A stretch of DNA of 64,000 bases from Streptomyces sp. NBC_01707 (GTDB taxonomy: Bacteria; Actinomycetota; Actinomycetes; Streptomycetales; Streptomycetaceae): positions 4,340,001-4,404,000 of the forward strand of contig NZ_CP109190.1 of the NCBI RefSeq assembly GCF_041438805.1, in the 5' to 3' direction. Made by a program: the position numbers and the translations under genes. The notes under the pieces are model-generated. The model saw only the letters and a program-made list of their open reading frames with translations, made no database searches and had not been told where the DNA came from. How positions within the stretch are numbered: position 1 is the first letter of the stretch; the number at the start of each line of letters is the position of its first letter. Positions 44,983-53,177 of this stretch are shown piece after piece.

Positions 44983-45744
44983 ATGCCCATGGACGCGGAC
45001 GTCCAGAGTCACACCCGTACGCTCGCCCTGCGCTCCCCCGATCATCTCCGGATCGGTCCGTTCACCGTCCGCCACAACCCCGACTGGCAGCTGAAGTACG
45101 CCAATTACGCGATCCCGGACCAGGGGGCCGAGCCGACGGCGGCCGATGTGCAGGCGCTGATCGCCGCGTTCCGCGAACGGGACCGGATGCCGCGTCTGGA
45201 GTATCTGCCCGGTGGGGCACCCGCGGTCGAACCCGCGCTGCTCGCCGCCGGTTTCACCGTCGAGAACCGGGCCCCGATCCTGGCCTGCTCCCCCGCCGAC
45301 CTCCTGCCGCCGAAGCCGGTGGACGCCCTCGTCATCACCGAACCGGCCACCGACGCGGAGTTCGACGCCGCCGCCCGCGTACAGCACCACGGCTACGGCG
45401 GGACGGGCGAACCAGAGGGCGGCGAGGCGGCCTGGCTGCGCAACGCGGCGGCGGGCGGCGGCGTTGCGGCCCTCGCCACCGTGGACGGCGTGCCGGCGGG
45501 CGTCGGCGGCTGCTCGGTCCCCGTCGACGGCCTCACCGAACTGGCCGGTCTCGCCGTCGCCGACGCGTTCCGCCGCCGCGGCATCGGCGCCGCGCTCTCC
45601 GCGCATCTGACCGCGACCGCGTTCGCGCGGGGCTGCCGGGTGGTGTGGCTGGAGCCGGGCGACGCCGACGTGGAACGGATCTATGCGGGCATCGGATACC
45701 GCAGGATCGGCGAGAAGCTGAACATCTCGCTCGACCCCGCCTGA
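44983..45744 (+). CDS. GNAT-family N-acetyltransferase
   Basis: 253 residues. The acetyl-CoA-binding motif A is in LAGLAVADAFRRRGIGAALS (about 184-203), with R-R-x-G-I-G-A intact. The C-terminal strand VWLEPGDADVERIYAGIGYRR completes the fold. The N-terminal half (1-110) is a second, degenerate GNAT-like region (LRIGPFTVRHNPDWQLKYANY). It starts 56 bp after the NlpC/P60 stop with GAAGGAG upstream, so it may be co-transcribed. Substrate unknown. Confidence 0.85.
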   Translation: MPMDADVQSHTRTLALRSPDHLRIGPFTVRHNPDWQLKYANYAIPDQGAEPTAADVQALIAAFRERDRMPRLEYLPGGAPAVEPALLAAGFTVENRAPILACSPADLLPPKPVDALVITEPATDAEFDAAARVQHHGYGGTGEPEGGEAAWLRNAAAGGGVAALATVDGVPAGVGGCSVPVDGLTELAGLAVADAFRRRGIGAALSAHLTATAFARGCRVVWLEPGDADVERIYAGIGYRRIGEKLNISLDPA

Positions 45745-45746
45745 AC

Positions 45747-45811
45747 ACTCCGGAGTCCCGGCTCCGCAGGAACGCCTCCGGTGTCCCCGCCCGCCGGGAC
45801 CCTTCCGGAGT
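45747..45811. terminator. Long hairpin between GNAT and LuxR genes
   Basis: ACTCCGGA and GTCCCGGC (45747-45762) pair with GCCGGGAC (45793-45800) and TCCGGAGT (45804-45811), with a 3-nt bulge and 30-nt loop. It abuts the minus-strand stop, so it probably ends both convergent transcripts. Confidence 0.65.
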
Positions 45812-46507
45812 TCAGACCAGCCGTCGGGCCGTCGCCCACCGCGTCAGCTCGTGCCGGTTCGACAGCTGGAGCTTCCGCAGCACCGCCGAGACATGCGACT
45901 CGACCGTCTTCACCGAGATGAACAGCTGCTTGGCGATCTCCTTGTACGCATAGCCGCGCGCGATCAGCCGCAGCACCTCACGCTCGCGCTGCGTGAGCCG
46001 GTCGAGGTCCTCGTCGACCGGCGGCGCGTCCGTCGAGGCGAACGCGTCGAGGACGAAGCCGGCCAGCCGGGGCGAGAACACCGCGTCGCCCTCCTGGACC
46101 CGGAAGACCGAGTCGATCAGGTCGGTGCCGGTGATCGTCTTGGTGACGTAGCCGCGGGCGCCGCCGCGGATGACGCCGATGACATCCTCGGCGGCGTCCG
46201 AGACGGACAGCGCCAGGAAGCGCACCGGGTTCTCGACCGCGCCCATCAGCGGGGCGCAGCGGCGCAGCACCTCGACGCCGCCGCCGCCCGGCAGGTGGAC
46301 GTCGAGGAGAACGACCTCGGGGCGGGTCGCCGTGATGACGGTGACCGCCTGGTCGACGTCGGCGGCCTCGCCGACGACCTCGACGCCGGTCTCCTCGGTA
46401 CGGCCGATCTCGGCCTGCACCCCGGTGCGGAACATCCGGTGATCGTCGACGAGCACGACCCGTACCCGGCGCTCCTGGCCCCCGGTTGCCTCAGTGGTGT
46501 CCGTCAT
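45812..46507 (-). CDS. NarL/LuxR-type response regulator
   Basis: 231 residues. The receiver begins VRVVLVDDHRMFRTG, with acidic pocket DD and the phospho-acceptor Asp in VVLLDVHLPGGGG (about 63-75). The C-terminal LuxR HTH is LTQREREVLRLIARGYAYKE (about 164-183) and KTVESHVSAVLRKLQLS. It overlaps the kinase gene by 17 nt, so the pair is translationally coupled. Its likely operator is the TCAGGGTC cluster upstream of the kinase. Confidence 0.93.
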   Translation of the reverse strand: MTDTTEATGGQERRVRVVLVDDHRMFRTGVQAEIGRTEETGVEVVGEAADVDQAVTVITATRPEVVLLDVHLPGGGGVEVLRRCAPLMGAVENPVRFLALSVSDAAEDVIGVIRGGARGYVTKTITGTDLIDSVFRVQEGDAVFSPRLAGFVLDAFASTDAPPVDEDLDRLTQREREVLRLIARGYAYKEIAKQLFISVKTVESHVSAVLRKLQLSNRHELTRWATARRLV

Positions 46508-47789
46508 CGCTCGCCCTCTCCATCTCCAGCTCGACTTCCGTGCCCCCGCCGGGCACCGAACGCAGCCGCGCCGTACCGCCGTTGCGCTGCATCCGGCCGA
46601 TGATTGATTCTCTTACGCCCATTCTGTCCGCCGGTACGGAATCCGGATCGAACCCCGGCCCCCGGTCCCGTACCGAGACGAAGACCGTACGCCCCTCGAC
46701 CTCCGCGTAGACCTGCACGGCGCCGCCCTCGCCACCGTACTTCGCGGCGTTGACCATCGCCTCGCGGGCGGCCTGCATCTGGGCGGCGAGCTTCTCGTCG
46801 AGCGGGCAGTCGCCGACGACGACGACCTCCAGCGGGACACCGTGCTTGTCCTCGACCTCTGCGGCGGCGCGCTTGACCGCTTCGGCGAGGGTCTCCGGTT
46901 CGTCGCCCTCGTCCTTGCCGGTGCCCTGGGGGTTGTACAGCCAGTTGCGCAGTTCGCGTTCCTGGGCGCGGGCCAGTCTGCGGACCTCGCCCGGGTCCTC
47001 GGCGTTGCGCTGGATCAGAGTCAGGGTGTGCAGCACGGAGTCATGGACATGGGCGGCGACCTCGGCCCGCTCCTGGGCCCTGATACGCATCAGGCGTTCC
47101 TCGGAGAGGTCCTGGGTCATACGTACGAGATAGGGGCCGGCCAGCAGAGCGATGCCGGTGAGGACGGCGATCGCCGCGGTGAGGACGTTGCCGAGCTGAG
47201 CCGCGGAGCCGCGTACCACCATGAAGCCGGCGAGACCCAGGCCGACCAGGGCGACCCCGGCCAGCCCGCGGGCCAGATGCAGCACCCGGCGGCGGCTGCC
47301 GACCTCCATCCAGCGGGCCCGCCGGGCGTTGTCGGCCTGCCGCCACACCAGGACGGAGCCCGCACCGATCAGCAGCGTCGGCCAGATGTACCGGTCGGCC
47401 TTGCTGCCCATGTCGACGTTGCCGACGAAGACGACGGCGCCGATCAGCAGGGCTATGAGGGCGAAGACCTGCCCCTTGTCGGGCTTGCGGAGCCGGCGCC
47501 TGCCGTCGGCGCCGGTCTCGAAGACGGAGCGCGGCGTCTCGACCCCGCCGACACCGAGCGGGACGACGATCCAGAACACGGCGTACAGCAGCGCGCCGAG
47601 GCCGTCCGCGAAGAACAGGCCGAGGAAGACGAACCGCACCCAGGCGACGGGCAGCCCGAGATGCCCGGCGAGTCCGCGCGCGACGCCGCCCAGCATCCGC
47701 CCGTCGGCGCTGCGGTACAGCTTGCGCAGCGGTGGCTCCTCCGGGTCGGCGCTGAGAGAGCTTGCGGCTCGGGGCGTGGCGGCTGGCAT
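46491..47789 (-). CDS. PspC-domain sensor histidine kinase
   Basis: 432 residues. An N-terminal PspC domain (about 20-80: LRKLYRSADGRMLGGVARGL, GLFFADGLGALLYAVFWIVV) is followed by further membrane helices to about 220. The cytoplasmic HisKA_3-type segment has the phospho-acceptor in VAAHVHDSVLHTLTLIQ. The HATPase domain has AAREAMVNAAKYGG (N box) and DRGPGFD (G1). PspC proteins sense envelope stress. The ATG at 47789 is uncertain, because its GGAG is only 1 nt away; an upstream ATG at 47825 is possible. It overlaps the response regulator gene. Confidence 0.88.
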   Translation of the reverse strand: MPAATPRAASSLSADPEEPPLRKLYRSADGRMLGGVARGLAGHLGLPVAWVRFVFLGLFFADGLGALLYAVFWIVVPLGVGGVETPRSVFETGADGRRRLRKPDKGQVFALIALLIGAVVFVGNVDMGSKADRYIWPTLLIGAGSVLVWRQADNARRARWMEVGSRRRVLHLARGLAGVALVGLGLAGFMVVRGSAAQLGNVLTAAIAVLTGIALLAGPYLVRMTQDLSEERLMRIRAQERAEVAAHVHDSVLHTLTLIQRNAEDPGEVRRLARAQERELRNWLYNPQGTGKDEGDEPETLAEAVKRAAAEVEDKHGVPLEVVVVGDCPLDEKLAAQMQAAREAMVNAAKYGGEGGAVQVYAEVEGRTVFVSVRDRGPGFDPDSVPADRMGVRESIIGRMQRNGGTARLRSVPGGGTEVELEMERASDDGHH

Positions 47790-47824
47790 GCTCCGATCGT
47801 CACATGCCGGGGTGATCGGCGGCA

Positions 47825-47928
47825 TCAGGGTCGGCCCCCACTCGACCCTGAGACGGCCGGTCCTGCGGAGGCCCGAGGGCCTCCCTTCAGGGTCCGGCGC
47901 GGCCGATATCAGGGATCGGCCAGGGTCG
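47825..47928. promoter_or_regulatory. Cluster of TCAGGGTC sites in the kinase/PspC divergent promoter
   Basis: A perfect dyad TCAGGGTCG (47825-47833) and CGACCCTGA (47843-47851), then TCAGGGTC (47887-47894), TCAGGGATCGG (47909-47919) and CAGGGTCGG (47921-47929). Four or five related half-sites within 105 bp look like an operator for the adjacent response regulator, controlling both directions. Confidence 0.55.
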
Positions 47929-47970
47929 GCGCGGGTGCCGCGGGAGCGCACGGCCCGTCACCATGGACCC

Positions 47971-49284
47971 ATGACCGTTCCCCAGGACGCCGCCCCCGGC
48001 GTCGCGCCGCCCCCCGCACCCGGTCCGCAGCTGCAGCGCAGCTCGCGGCAGAAAGTGGTGGCCGGGGTGTGCGGTGGGCTCGGCCGGTACTGCGACGTGG
48101 ACCCGGTGATCTTCCGGATCGTGCTCGGTGTCCTGTCGGTGACCGGTGGCCTGGGCCTGATCTTCTACGGCTTCGCGTGGCTGCTGATCCCGCTGGAGGG
48201 CGAGGAGGAGAACGAGGCCCGCAGGCTTCTGTCGGGCCGGGTCGAGGGGGCGTCGCTGATCGCGGTGCTGTTCGCGCTGATCGGCTGCGGGCTCTTCCTC
48301 TCCATGCTCGGCAACGGCGGCACGCTGGCGTTCTCCGCGATGCTGACACTCGCGGTCATCGGCTGCTGTGTCTGGACGCGGCGCCGCAGGACCACGGCCC
48401 CCGAGGACCCGCTGCATCCGGCGGCCGCACACGCGGCGGCGGACGCGCCGCCGGAGGTGAAGGCGCCGCCGTCGCCGGCCGGCCCGTCCTGGTGGCGGGA
48501 TCCGATCATCAAGGACGGCACCTCGGGGCCGGTGGGCGCCGGCTATCTGTGGGGTCCGGCGGACGCGGTGCTCGACGAGGGCACGGTACGGCCCCGCAGG
48601 GCCACGGCGGACGCGCCGTTCCGCGCGCCCGAACGGGCGCGGGCGGACCGGGGGCCGCACTCGATCGGCGGCCTGGTCTTTCTGTTCGCGCTGATCGCGG
48701 GCGGTCTGGCCACGGGCTTCAGCTGGGAGACCCATCCGCTCGGTACGAGCCTGCAGTTCGGTCTGGCCGCGGCGCTCGCCGTGTTCGGTGCCGGCATGGT
48801 GGTCAGCACGTTCCTCGGCCGGACCGGGTTCGGCACGCTGCTGCTGGCCGTGATCACGGCGGTGCTGCTGGCGGGCGCGGCCGTGCTGCCGAAGGACATC
48901 AGCACCCGGTGGGTGCGCGAGGAGTGGCGCCCGGCCTCGGTCGCCGCGGTCCAGCCGCGCTACGAACTGGGCTCCGGAGTCGGCACGCTCGACCTCACGA
49001 AGGTGCCGGTCCCGAAGGGCGACACGGTCAGCACCCGGGTACGGGTCGGCGCCGGCCGGGCGGTTGTCGTGGTGCCGAAGGCGGTGACGGTCCGGGTGCG
49101 GGCGGAGGCCGGACTCGGGGACATCCGGCTGCCGGCCGATCCCCCGGGTGATGTGGACGTCGGTCCGGCACAGAACGAGCACCGGACGATCGCCCCGTCG
49201 GCCGGAGTCACCCCGGCCGGTACGGTCGAGCTGGACCTGGAAGTCGGTATCGGACAGGTGGAGGTCACTCGTGCTGCGTCATGA
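47971..49284 (+). CDS. PspC-domain membrane protein with C-terminal DUF4097-like beta domain
   Basis: 437 residues. After a Pro/Ala-rich start, the PspC domain (about 22-75) reads RQKVVAGVCGGLGRYCDVDP and FYGFAWLLIPLEG. Further helices lie at about 92-130 and 235-310 (GGLVFLFALIAGGLATGF; TLLLAVITAVLLAGAAVL). The C-terminal about 110 residues are beta-rich (GSGVGTLDLTKVPVPKGDTV; VRVRAEAGLGDIRLPAD), like the adhesin-type repeat domain of envelope-stress proteins. It is divergent from the PspC-kinase pair and is probably its partner or target. Confidence 0.87.
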   Translation: MTVPQDAAPGVAPPPAPGPQLQRSSRQKVVAGVCGGLGRYCDVDPVIFRIVLGVLSVTGGLGLIFYGFAWLLIPLEGEEENEARRLLSGRVEGASLIAVLFALIGCGLFLSMLGNGGTLAFSAMLTLAVIGCCVWTRRRRTTAPEDPLHPAAAHAAADAPPEVKAPPSPAGPSWWRDPIIKDGTSGPVGAGYLWGPADAVLDEGTVRPRRATADAPFRAPERARADRGPHSIGGLVFLFALIAGGLATGFSWETHPLGTSLQFGLAAALAVFGAGMVVSTFLGRTGFGTLLLAVITAVLLAGAAVLPKDISTRWVREEWRPASVAAVQPRYELGSGVGTLDLTKVPVPKGDTVSTRVRVGAGRAVVVVPKAVTVRVRAEAGLGDIRLPADPPGDVDVGPAQNEHRTIAPSAGVTPAGTVELDLEVGIGQVEVTRAAS

Positions 49285-49534
49285 GATCCGGCCGGGCCGC
49301 GCGGTGGCGGGCGTCGCGATGCTCGCCCTGGCGGCCGGCTACGCGGCGGACGCGGCGGGCCGCTGGGACGCCCCTTGGACCTTCTTCCTCCCGGTGCTCG
49401 TCGGCGGCCTCTGGCTGGCCGCCACCACGACGTGGGTGAGCTACCGGATGCGGCGCCGCCGCGACGCGAAGAAGGCGTCCACGGAGAACGACGCGGCGCC
49501 GGCGAGCACGAGCGGCAGCCAGGCCATGAGGTAG
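49271..49534 (+). CDS. Small two-helix membrane protein
   Basis: 87 residues from the GTG at 49271, which follows GGAGG at 6 nt and overlaps the PspC gene by 14 nt, so it is translationally coupled. Two helices: about 9-27 (RAVAGVAMLALAAGYAADA) and 34-54 (WTFFLPVLVGGLWLAATTTW), then a basic RMRRRRDAKK and a polar tail. The last about 31 codons run antisense through the end of the DoxX gene. The core (helices plus basic motif) is the credible part. Confidence 0.7.
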   Translation: MLRHEIRPGRAVAGVAMLALAAGYAADAAGRWDAPWTFFLPVLVGGLWLAATTTWVSYRMRRRRDAKKASTENDAAPASTSGSQAMR

Positions 49535-49950
49535 GCCAGGTCGTTGCCGAAGTAGTACGGATCGGTCTGCCAGCTCACGGTCAGCCACAGACTCAGCGAG
49601 ATCAGGGCCCCGCCGAGTGCGGCGAGCCGCGCCCACAGCCCGATCAGGGTGCCGATGCCGACGGCGAGTTCACCGAAGGCGATGGCGTACCCGAAGGCTC
49701 CGGGGTTCTTCAGCGAGAGGTCGACGAGGGCCGGGATCGCGGACGAGTCGCGTACCGCGTGCATCATCTCGCCGACGGAGCCCGGCCCGGAGGCGCGGAA
49801 GAAGGCGCTGTCCGTCAGTTTGTCGAGCGCGGCATAGATGAAGGTGACGCCGAGAAAAATGCGCAGCGGCAGCAGCGCATGCTCCCGTGCCAGCTCGCGC
49901 AGGCTCCTCGTCTCGCCCAGACCACGTGTATTCGTGCCGTACCCATGCAT
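49441..49950 (-). CDS. DoxX-family membrane protein
   Basis: 169 residues, start MHGYGTNTRGLGETRSL after GGGGA at 5 nt. Four-helix DoxX fold: LPLRIFLGVTFIYAALDKL (about 27-45), FGYAIAFGELAVGIGTLIGL (about 94-113), LAALGGALISLSLWLTVSW (about 116-134) and LMAWLPLVLAGAASFSVDAF (about 143-162), ending in FFASRRRRIR. DoxX proteins occur in thiol/oxidative-stress membrane complexes. Its 3' 94 bp overlap antisense with the small plus-strand gene. Confidence 0.87.
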   Translation of the reverse strand: MHGYGTNTRGLGETRSLRELAREHALLPLRIFLGVTFIYAALDKLTDSAFFRASGPGSVGEMMHAVRDSSAIPALVDLSLKNPGAFGYAIAFGELAVGIGTLIGLWARLAALGGALISLSLWLTVSWQTDPYYFGNDLAYLMAWLPLVLAGAASFSVDAFFASRRRRIR

Positions 49951-50062
49951 AGTGTCCCCGCCTTCCGTCGACCCGTTACCAGACCATACGTACGCGGTGA
50001 ACGCGCTGCTCACCAGCCCTAGGGTTCGATCAGGCGCAATCGGCCGGGCTCCGGTCGGCCGT

Positions 50063-51328
50063 TCAGTCCGTGACGTCGATCTCGACCCGATTCGTCTCCA
50101 CCCCGGCGGCCGTCACGACCTGTACGTCCACCAGTCCCGGTTCGACCTCCACCGGCACCGGCACGGTGAGCACGGTGTCGGCCGGGTTGGCGAAGCCGCC
50201 CGGCACCGGGACCAGCGGGACATGGACATGGACCCGGCCGATCCGGACGACCACGCGGGCCAGCCGGTCCGGGGCCCCGGAGCCGGGCGGTACGAAACCT
50301 GCACCGCGGATCTCGATGTCGTCGCCGGTACGGATCGGCGCGTCCAGGTCCCCGGGCTCCCGGGCCCGCACGACGGACAGCACGACCGGACGCCCGCCCT
50401 CCGTGTACTTGCCCGCGAAGTACGTCGCCGCCGAGACGGCCACCAGCAGGGCCAGCCCCCACGGCAGATCGGGCAGTTGCTCGGGCCGGCGGGCCAGCCG
50501 GACCACGGCGAACAGTACGGCGACGGCGCTCACCAGCACGTACTGCACGTCGGTGAAACTGCCCCGCCCGGAGTCGTCGGTGAGCAGATCGGCGGCGCGC
50601 GGCCGGTCGGCCCGCAGCTTCTGCAGACGTCCGGCGAGGGCGCGTACGGTCACCACCCGGCGCACCACCACGGCAATGGCGCACACCAGCGCCAGCGCGG
50701 TCAGCACCCCGGCGCCACGCGCCAGCTCCAGACCGTCGATCAGCGCGTCGCGCTCCGCGTGGCCGGAGGCGCCCGCCAGCTGGAGGGCGAGGACGAGTAC
50801 GGAGAAGACGGCGAGCAGCACCCAGGCCACGGCGACCGCACGGGAGGTGGAGAGCCGGTTGTCCTCGCCGATCAGCGGGGCGAGGACGCCGCCGCGGGCC
50901 CGGTGGAGGCGGGCGGCCCCGGTCAGCAGTCCGGCGGTGACGAGCGCGGCGACCAGACCGGCGGTACGGGCCGTCGACCAGCCCGCACCGATGGCGGTGC
51001 CGGCTTCGCCGATGGCAAGCAGGGCGACGCTTCCCCAGACGACGGCCAGGGTGCGCACCCACACCTGGTGAAGCCAGGCGTCGCCCGCCTCCCGGCTGCG
51101 CTCGGCGACCGTACGGGCCGACTCGGTCAGCTCGTCGGAGACCCACTGGCGGGTCGCGGACGCGGACTGGGCGACGCCGGTCGGCAGCCCCTGGCCCGCC
51201 GCGAGTTCGTCCCGCTTGGCCAGGAAGGCGGCCACCGCGCGCCGGTGTCCCTCGCGCGCTCCGTGCGGGCAGTCGCCGCACGTACAGCCACCACCGTGAG
51301 TGCCTTGTCGTGCCTCGTCCAACGCCAC
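50063..51328 (-). CDS. Polytopic membrane protein with N-terminal Cys cluster and C-terminal IPT/TIG-like domain
   Basis: 421 residues from the GTG at 51328. The start is inferred from homology-like sequence; AAAGGG is 11 nt upstream. Residues 14-20 (CTCGDCPHG) form a possible metal-binding cluster. A helical segment (KRDELAAGQG; ELTESARTVAERSREAG) precedes about six transmembrane helices (about 85-305). The final about 110 residues are beta-rich with DDIEIRGAGFVPPGSGAPD and VEVEPGLVDVQVVTAAG, resembling an IPT/TIG immunoglobulin-like fold. Function is unknown. It is a single gene. Confidence 0.7.
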   Translation of the reverse strand: MALDEARQGTHGGGCTCGDCPHGAREGHRRAVAAFLAKRDELAAGQGLPTGVAQSASATRQWVSDELTESARTVAERSREAGDAWLHQVWVRTLAVVWGSVALLAIGEAGTAIGAGWSTARTAGLVAALVTAGLLTGAARLHRARGGVLAPLIGEDNRLSTSRAVAVAWVLLAVFSVLVLALQLAGASGHAERDALIDGLELARGAGVLTALALVCAIAVVVRRVVTVRALAGRLQKLRADRPRAADLLTDDSGRGSFTDVQYVLVSAVAVLFAVVRLARRPEQLPDLPWGLALLVAVSAATYFAGKYTEGGRPVVLSVVRAREPGDLDAPIRTGDDIEIRGAGFVPPGSGAPDRLARVVVRIGRVHVHVPLVPVPGGFANPADTVLTVPVPVEVEPGLVDVQVVTAAGVETNRVEIDVTD

Positions 51329-51441
51329 GGAGAACGCCGCCCTTTCCCGCCCACGTACTGTCAACTGACCACTGATTGCTGCGAATTGTGCCGTACGGGA
51401 CGGGCCGGGCCCGCATCGGGGCCGCCGGGACGCGCGGATCG

Positions 51442-52212
51442 TCAGAATGTTCGGGAGATCCTCTTCCACATCGGCTGGTAGTTGATCCAGGCCACCAGGT
51501 CGCTGCCGAGCTGTTCGCGGGTGGCCACCGCCTCCCGGTGCTCGATCAGAACCGGCTTCCCGGCCGCCCGCGCGGTCAGCTGCACCTGGCAGGAACGCTC
51601 CAACGTGACGAACCACCAGGCGGCCGCGTCCACCGAGTCGCCGACCGTCAGCAGCCCGTGGTTGCGCAGGATGATCGCCTTGCGCGGGCCGAGCGCGGCC
51701 GCGATCCGCCGCCCTTCCTCCTCGTCGACGACGACCCCGGTGTAGGCCTGGTAGACCGCGTGGTCCTCGTAGAAGGCGCAGGACTCCTGGGTGATCGGCT
51801 CGATGAACTCACCGAGCGCCGACAGCGCCCGCCCGTGCAGCGAGTGCGTGTGCGCGACGGCGACGACGTCCGGGCGGGCCCGGTGCACCTGGGCATGGAC
51901 GGCGAACGCCGCCTGGTTGACGTGGTGGCGCCCCTCGACGACCTGCCCGTCACCGTTGACCAGGATCAGTTCGTCCGGCAGGAGTCCCTCGAAGGGGGCG
52001 CCGAACGGGTTGACCCAGAAGCAGCCGGTGTACTCCGGGTCCCGCGCGGTGATGTGGCCGGAGACGCCGTCCTCGTACCCGTACGCCGCGAACAGCCGCA
52101 GCGCCCCGGCCAGCCGCTCCTTGCGGTACGCGCGTTCCTCCTCGACCGACTGATGGACGGGCGGCATCGCGAACTGCAGCTGTTCCACGGGTATCGGTGC
52201 GGGCTCGGGCAT
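51442..52212 (-). CDS. Class II aldolase/adducin family protein
   Basis: 256 residues. The zinc-binding histidines are in VVAVAHTHSLHGRALSAL (about 117-134; HTHS plus HG) and AIILRNHGLLTVGD (about 179-192). The catalytic acid region is PITQESCAFYED. This fits fuculose-phosphate/ribulose-phosphate aldolase-like enzymes, but many Streptomyces members act on unassigned sugars or on decarboxylation. Ends in a GKPVLIEHREAVATREQLG segment. Single gene with start MPEPAPIPVEQLQF. Confidence 0.88.
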   Translation of the reverse strand: MPEPAPIPVEQLQFAMPPVHQSVEEERAYRKERLAGALRLFAAYGYEDGVSGHITARDPEYTGCFWVNPFGAPFEGLLPDELILVNGDGQVVEGRHHVNQAAFAVHAQVHRARPDVVAVAHTHSLHGRALSALGEFIEPITQESCAFYEDHAVYQAYTGVVVDEEEGRRIAAALGPRKAIILRNHGLLTVGDSVDAAAWWFVTLERSCQVQLTARAAGKPVLIEHREAVATREQLGSDLVAWINYQPMWKRISRTF

Positions 52213-52306
52213 GGCGACTCCTCGGGGCTCCCAGGGCGTACGGGACCGGAAGTTACCGCCGGTCGCCGCAGGTGGCCAGAGCGATCACGCACCGATTCGG
52301 GAACGG

Positions 52307-53062
52307 TCAGGCGCTCAGCACGAGGTAGGCGAGGGTGAAGTCCCCGCGGTAGCCGTCGTAGTAGCCGGTGCGGCGGGCGTCGACCTCGGCGATCACCTCG
52401 TCGTACAGCGGATGTCCGGGGTTCTCCAGCGCCCAGCGCTCGCCCCGTCCGATCGGCCCGTTCGACTCGAAGAGGTCCCATTCGCGCTGGTCGGCGACGG
52501 TCACCTGGAGTGCGCGCAGCCCGACGGACTCGGCGAGCCTGACCAATTCGAGCAGCGAACCGAAGTCTCCGGGTTCGGCCCCGATGCCGGCGAGTGCGGC
52601 GGGGGACGGCTCCCGCAGCCAGACGCCGTCGCCGTACAGCACCCGTCCGCCGGGCCGGACGGCTGCGCGCAGCGCCTTCAGCGCCTCAGCCGTCGAGCCG
52701 GGCCAGGCATGGGCGGAACCGATGGACACAGCCAGGTCGTAGCCGCTCTCGGTCCACTCGGTGGCGGGCGTCGCATGGAATCGCACGCGCTCCGCGAGCC
52801 CCCGCTCCTCGGCGAGCGCCCGCCCGCGTGCCACCGCGTCGAGGTCGGTCTCCACACCGTCGCCGGTGCTGCCGGGCGCCGATGCCACCAGTCGCATCAG
52901 CAGTTCGCCCCAGCCGCTGCCGATGTCCACGATGCGCGCCCCGGGGGCGGGTTCGCAGGCCGAGATCAACTGTGCGGCGTGTTCCTCCGACAGCGGAGTG
53001 TTCCAGGTGAGTCGGTAGTTGTGAGGCGCGGAGATGATCGGGCGGATCTGATCGGCAGACAT
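52307..53062 (-). CDS. SAM-dependent class I methyltransferase
   Basis: 251 residues from the ATG at 53062 (MSADQIRPIISAPHNY); the frame further upstream lacks homology. The SAM-binding glycine motif is IVDIGSGWGELLMRLV (about 45-60), with a following VETDLDAVARGRALAEE acidic residue and YDLAVSIGSAHAW. C-terminal FESNGPIGRGERWALEN resembles small-molecule methyltransferases of the ubiE/cyclopropane type. Substrate unknown. It lies downstream of guaA on the same strand, separated by the guaA terminator. Confidence 0.85.
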   Translation of the reverse strand: MSADQIRPIISAPHNYRLTWNTPLSEEHAAQLISACEPAPGARIVDIGSGWGELLMRLVASAPGSTGDGVETDLDAVARGRALAEERGLAERVRFHATPATEWTESGYDLAVSIGSAHAWPGSTAEALKALRAAVRPGGRVLYGDGVWLREPSPAALAGIGAEPGDFGSLLELVRLAESVGLRALQVTVADQREWDLFESNGPIGRGERWALENPGHPLYDEVIAEVDARRTGYYDGYRGDFTLAYLVLSA

Positions 53063-53122
53063 GGTCGCGGAGCCTCGCACGGACGTGCGGGCGGTGCAAT
53101 CGGTTTTCCCAGCCGGTACGAC

Positions 53123-53156
53123 GATGCCGCCGCTCATACGAATGAGCGACGGCATC
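53123..53156 (-). terminator. guaA terminator
   Basis: 15-bp stem, GATGCCGCCGCTCAT (53123-53137) with ATGAGCGACGGCATC (53142-53156), one mismatch, 4-nt loop, 22 bp beyond the guaA stop. Confidence 0.85.
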
Positions 53157-53177
53157 ACGTTGACCCTGCGGGGAGGG

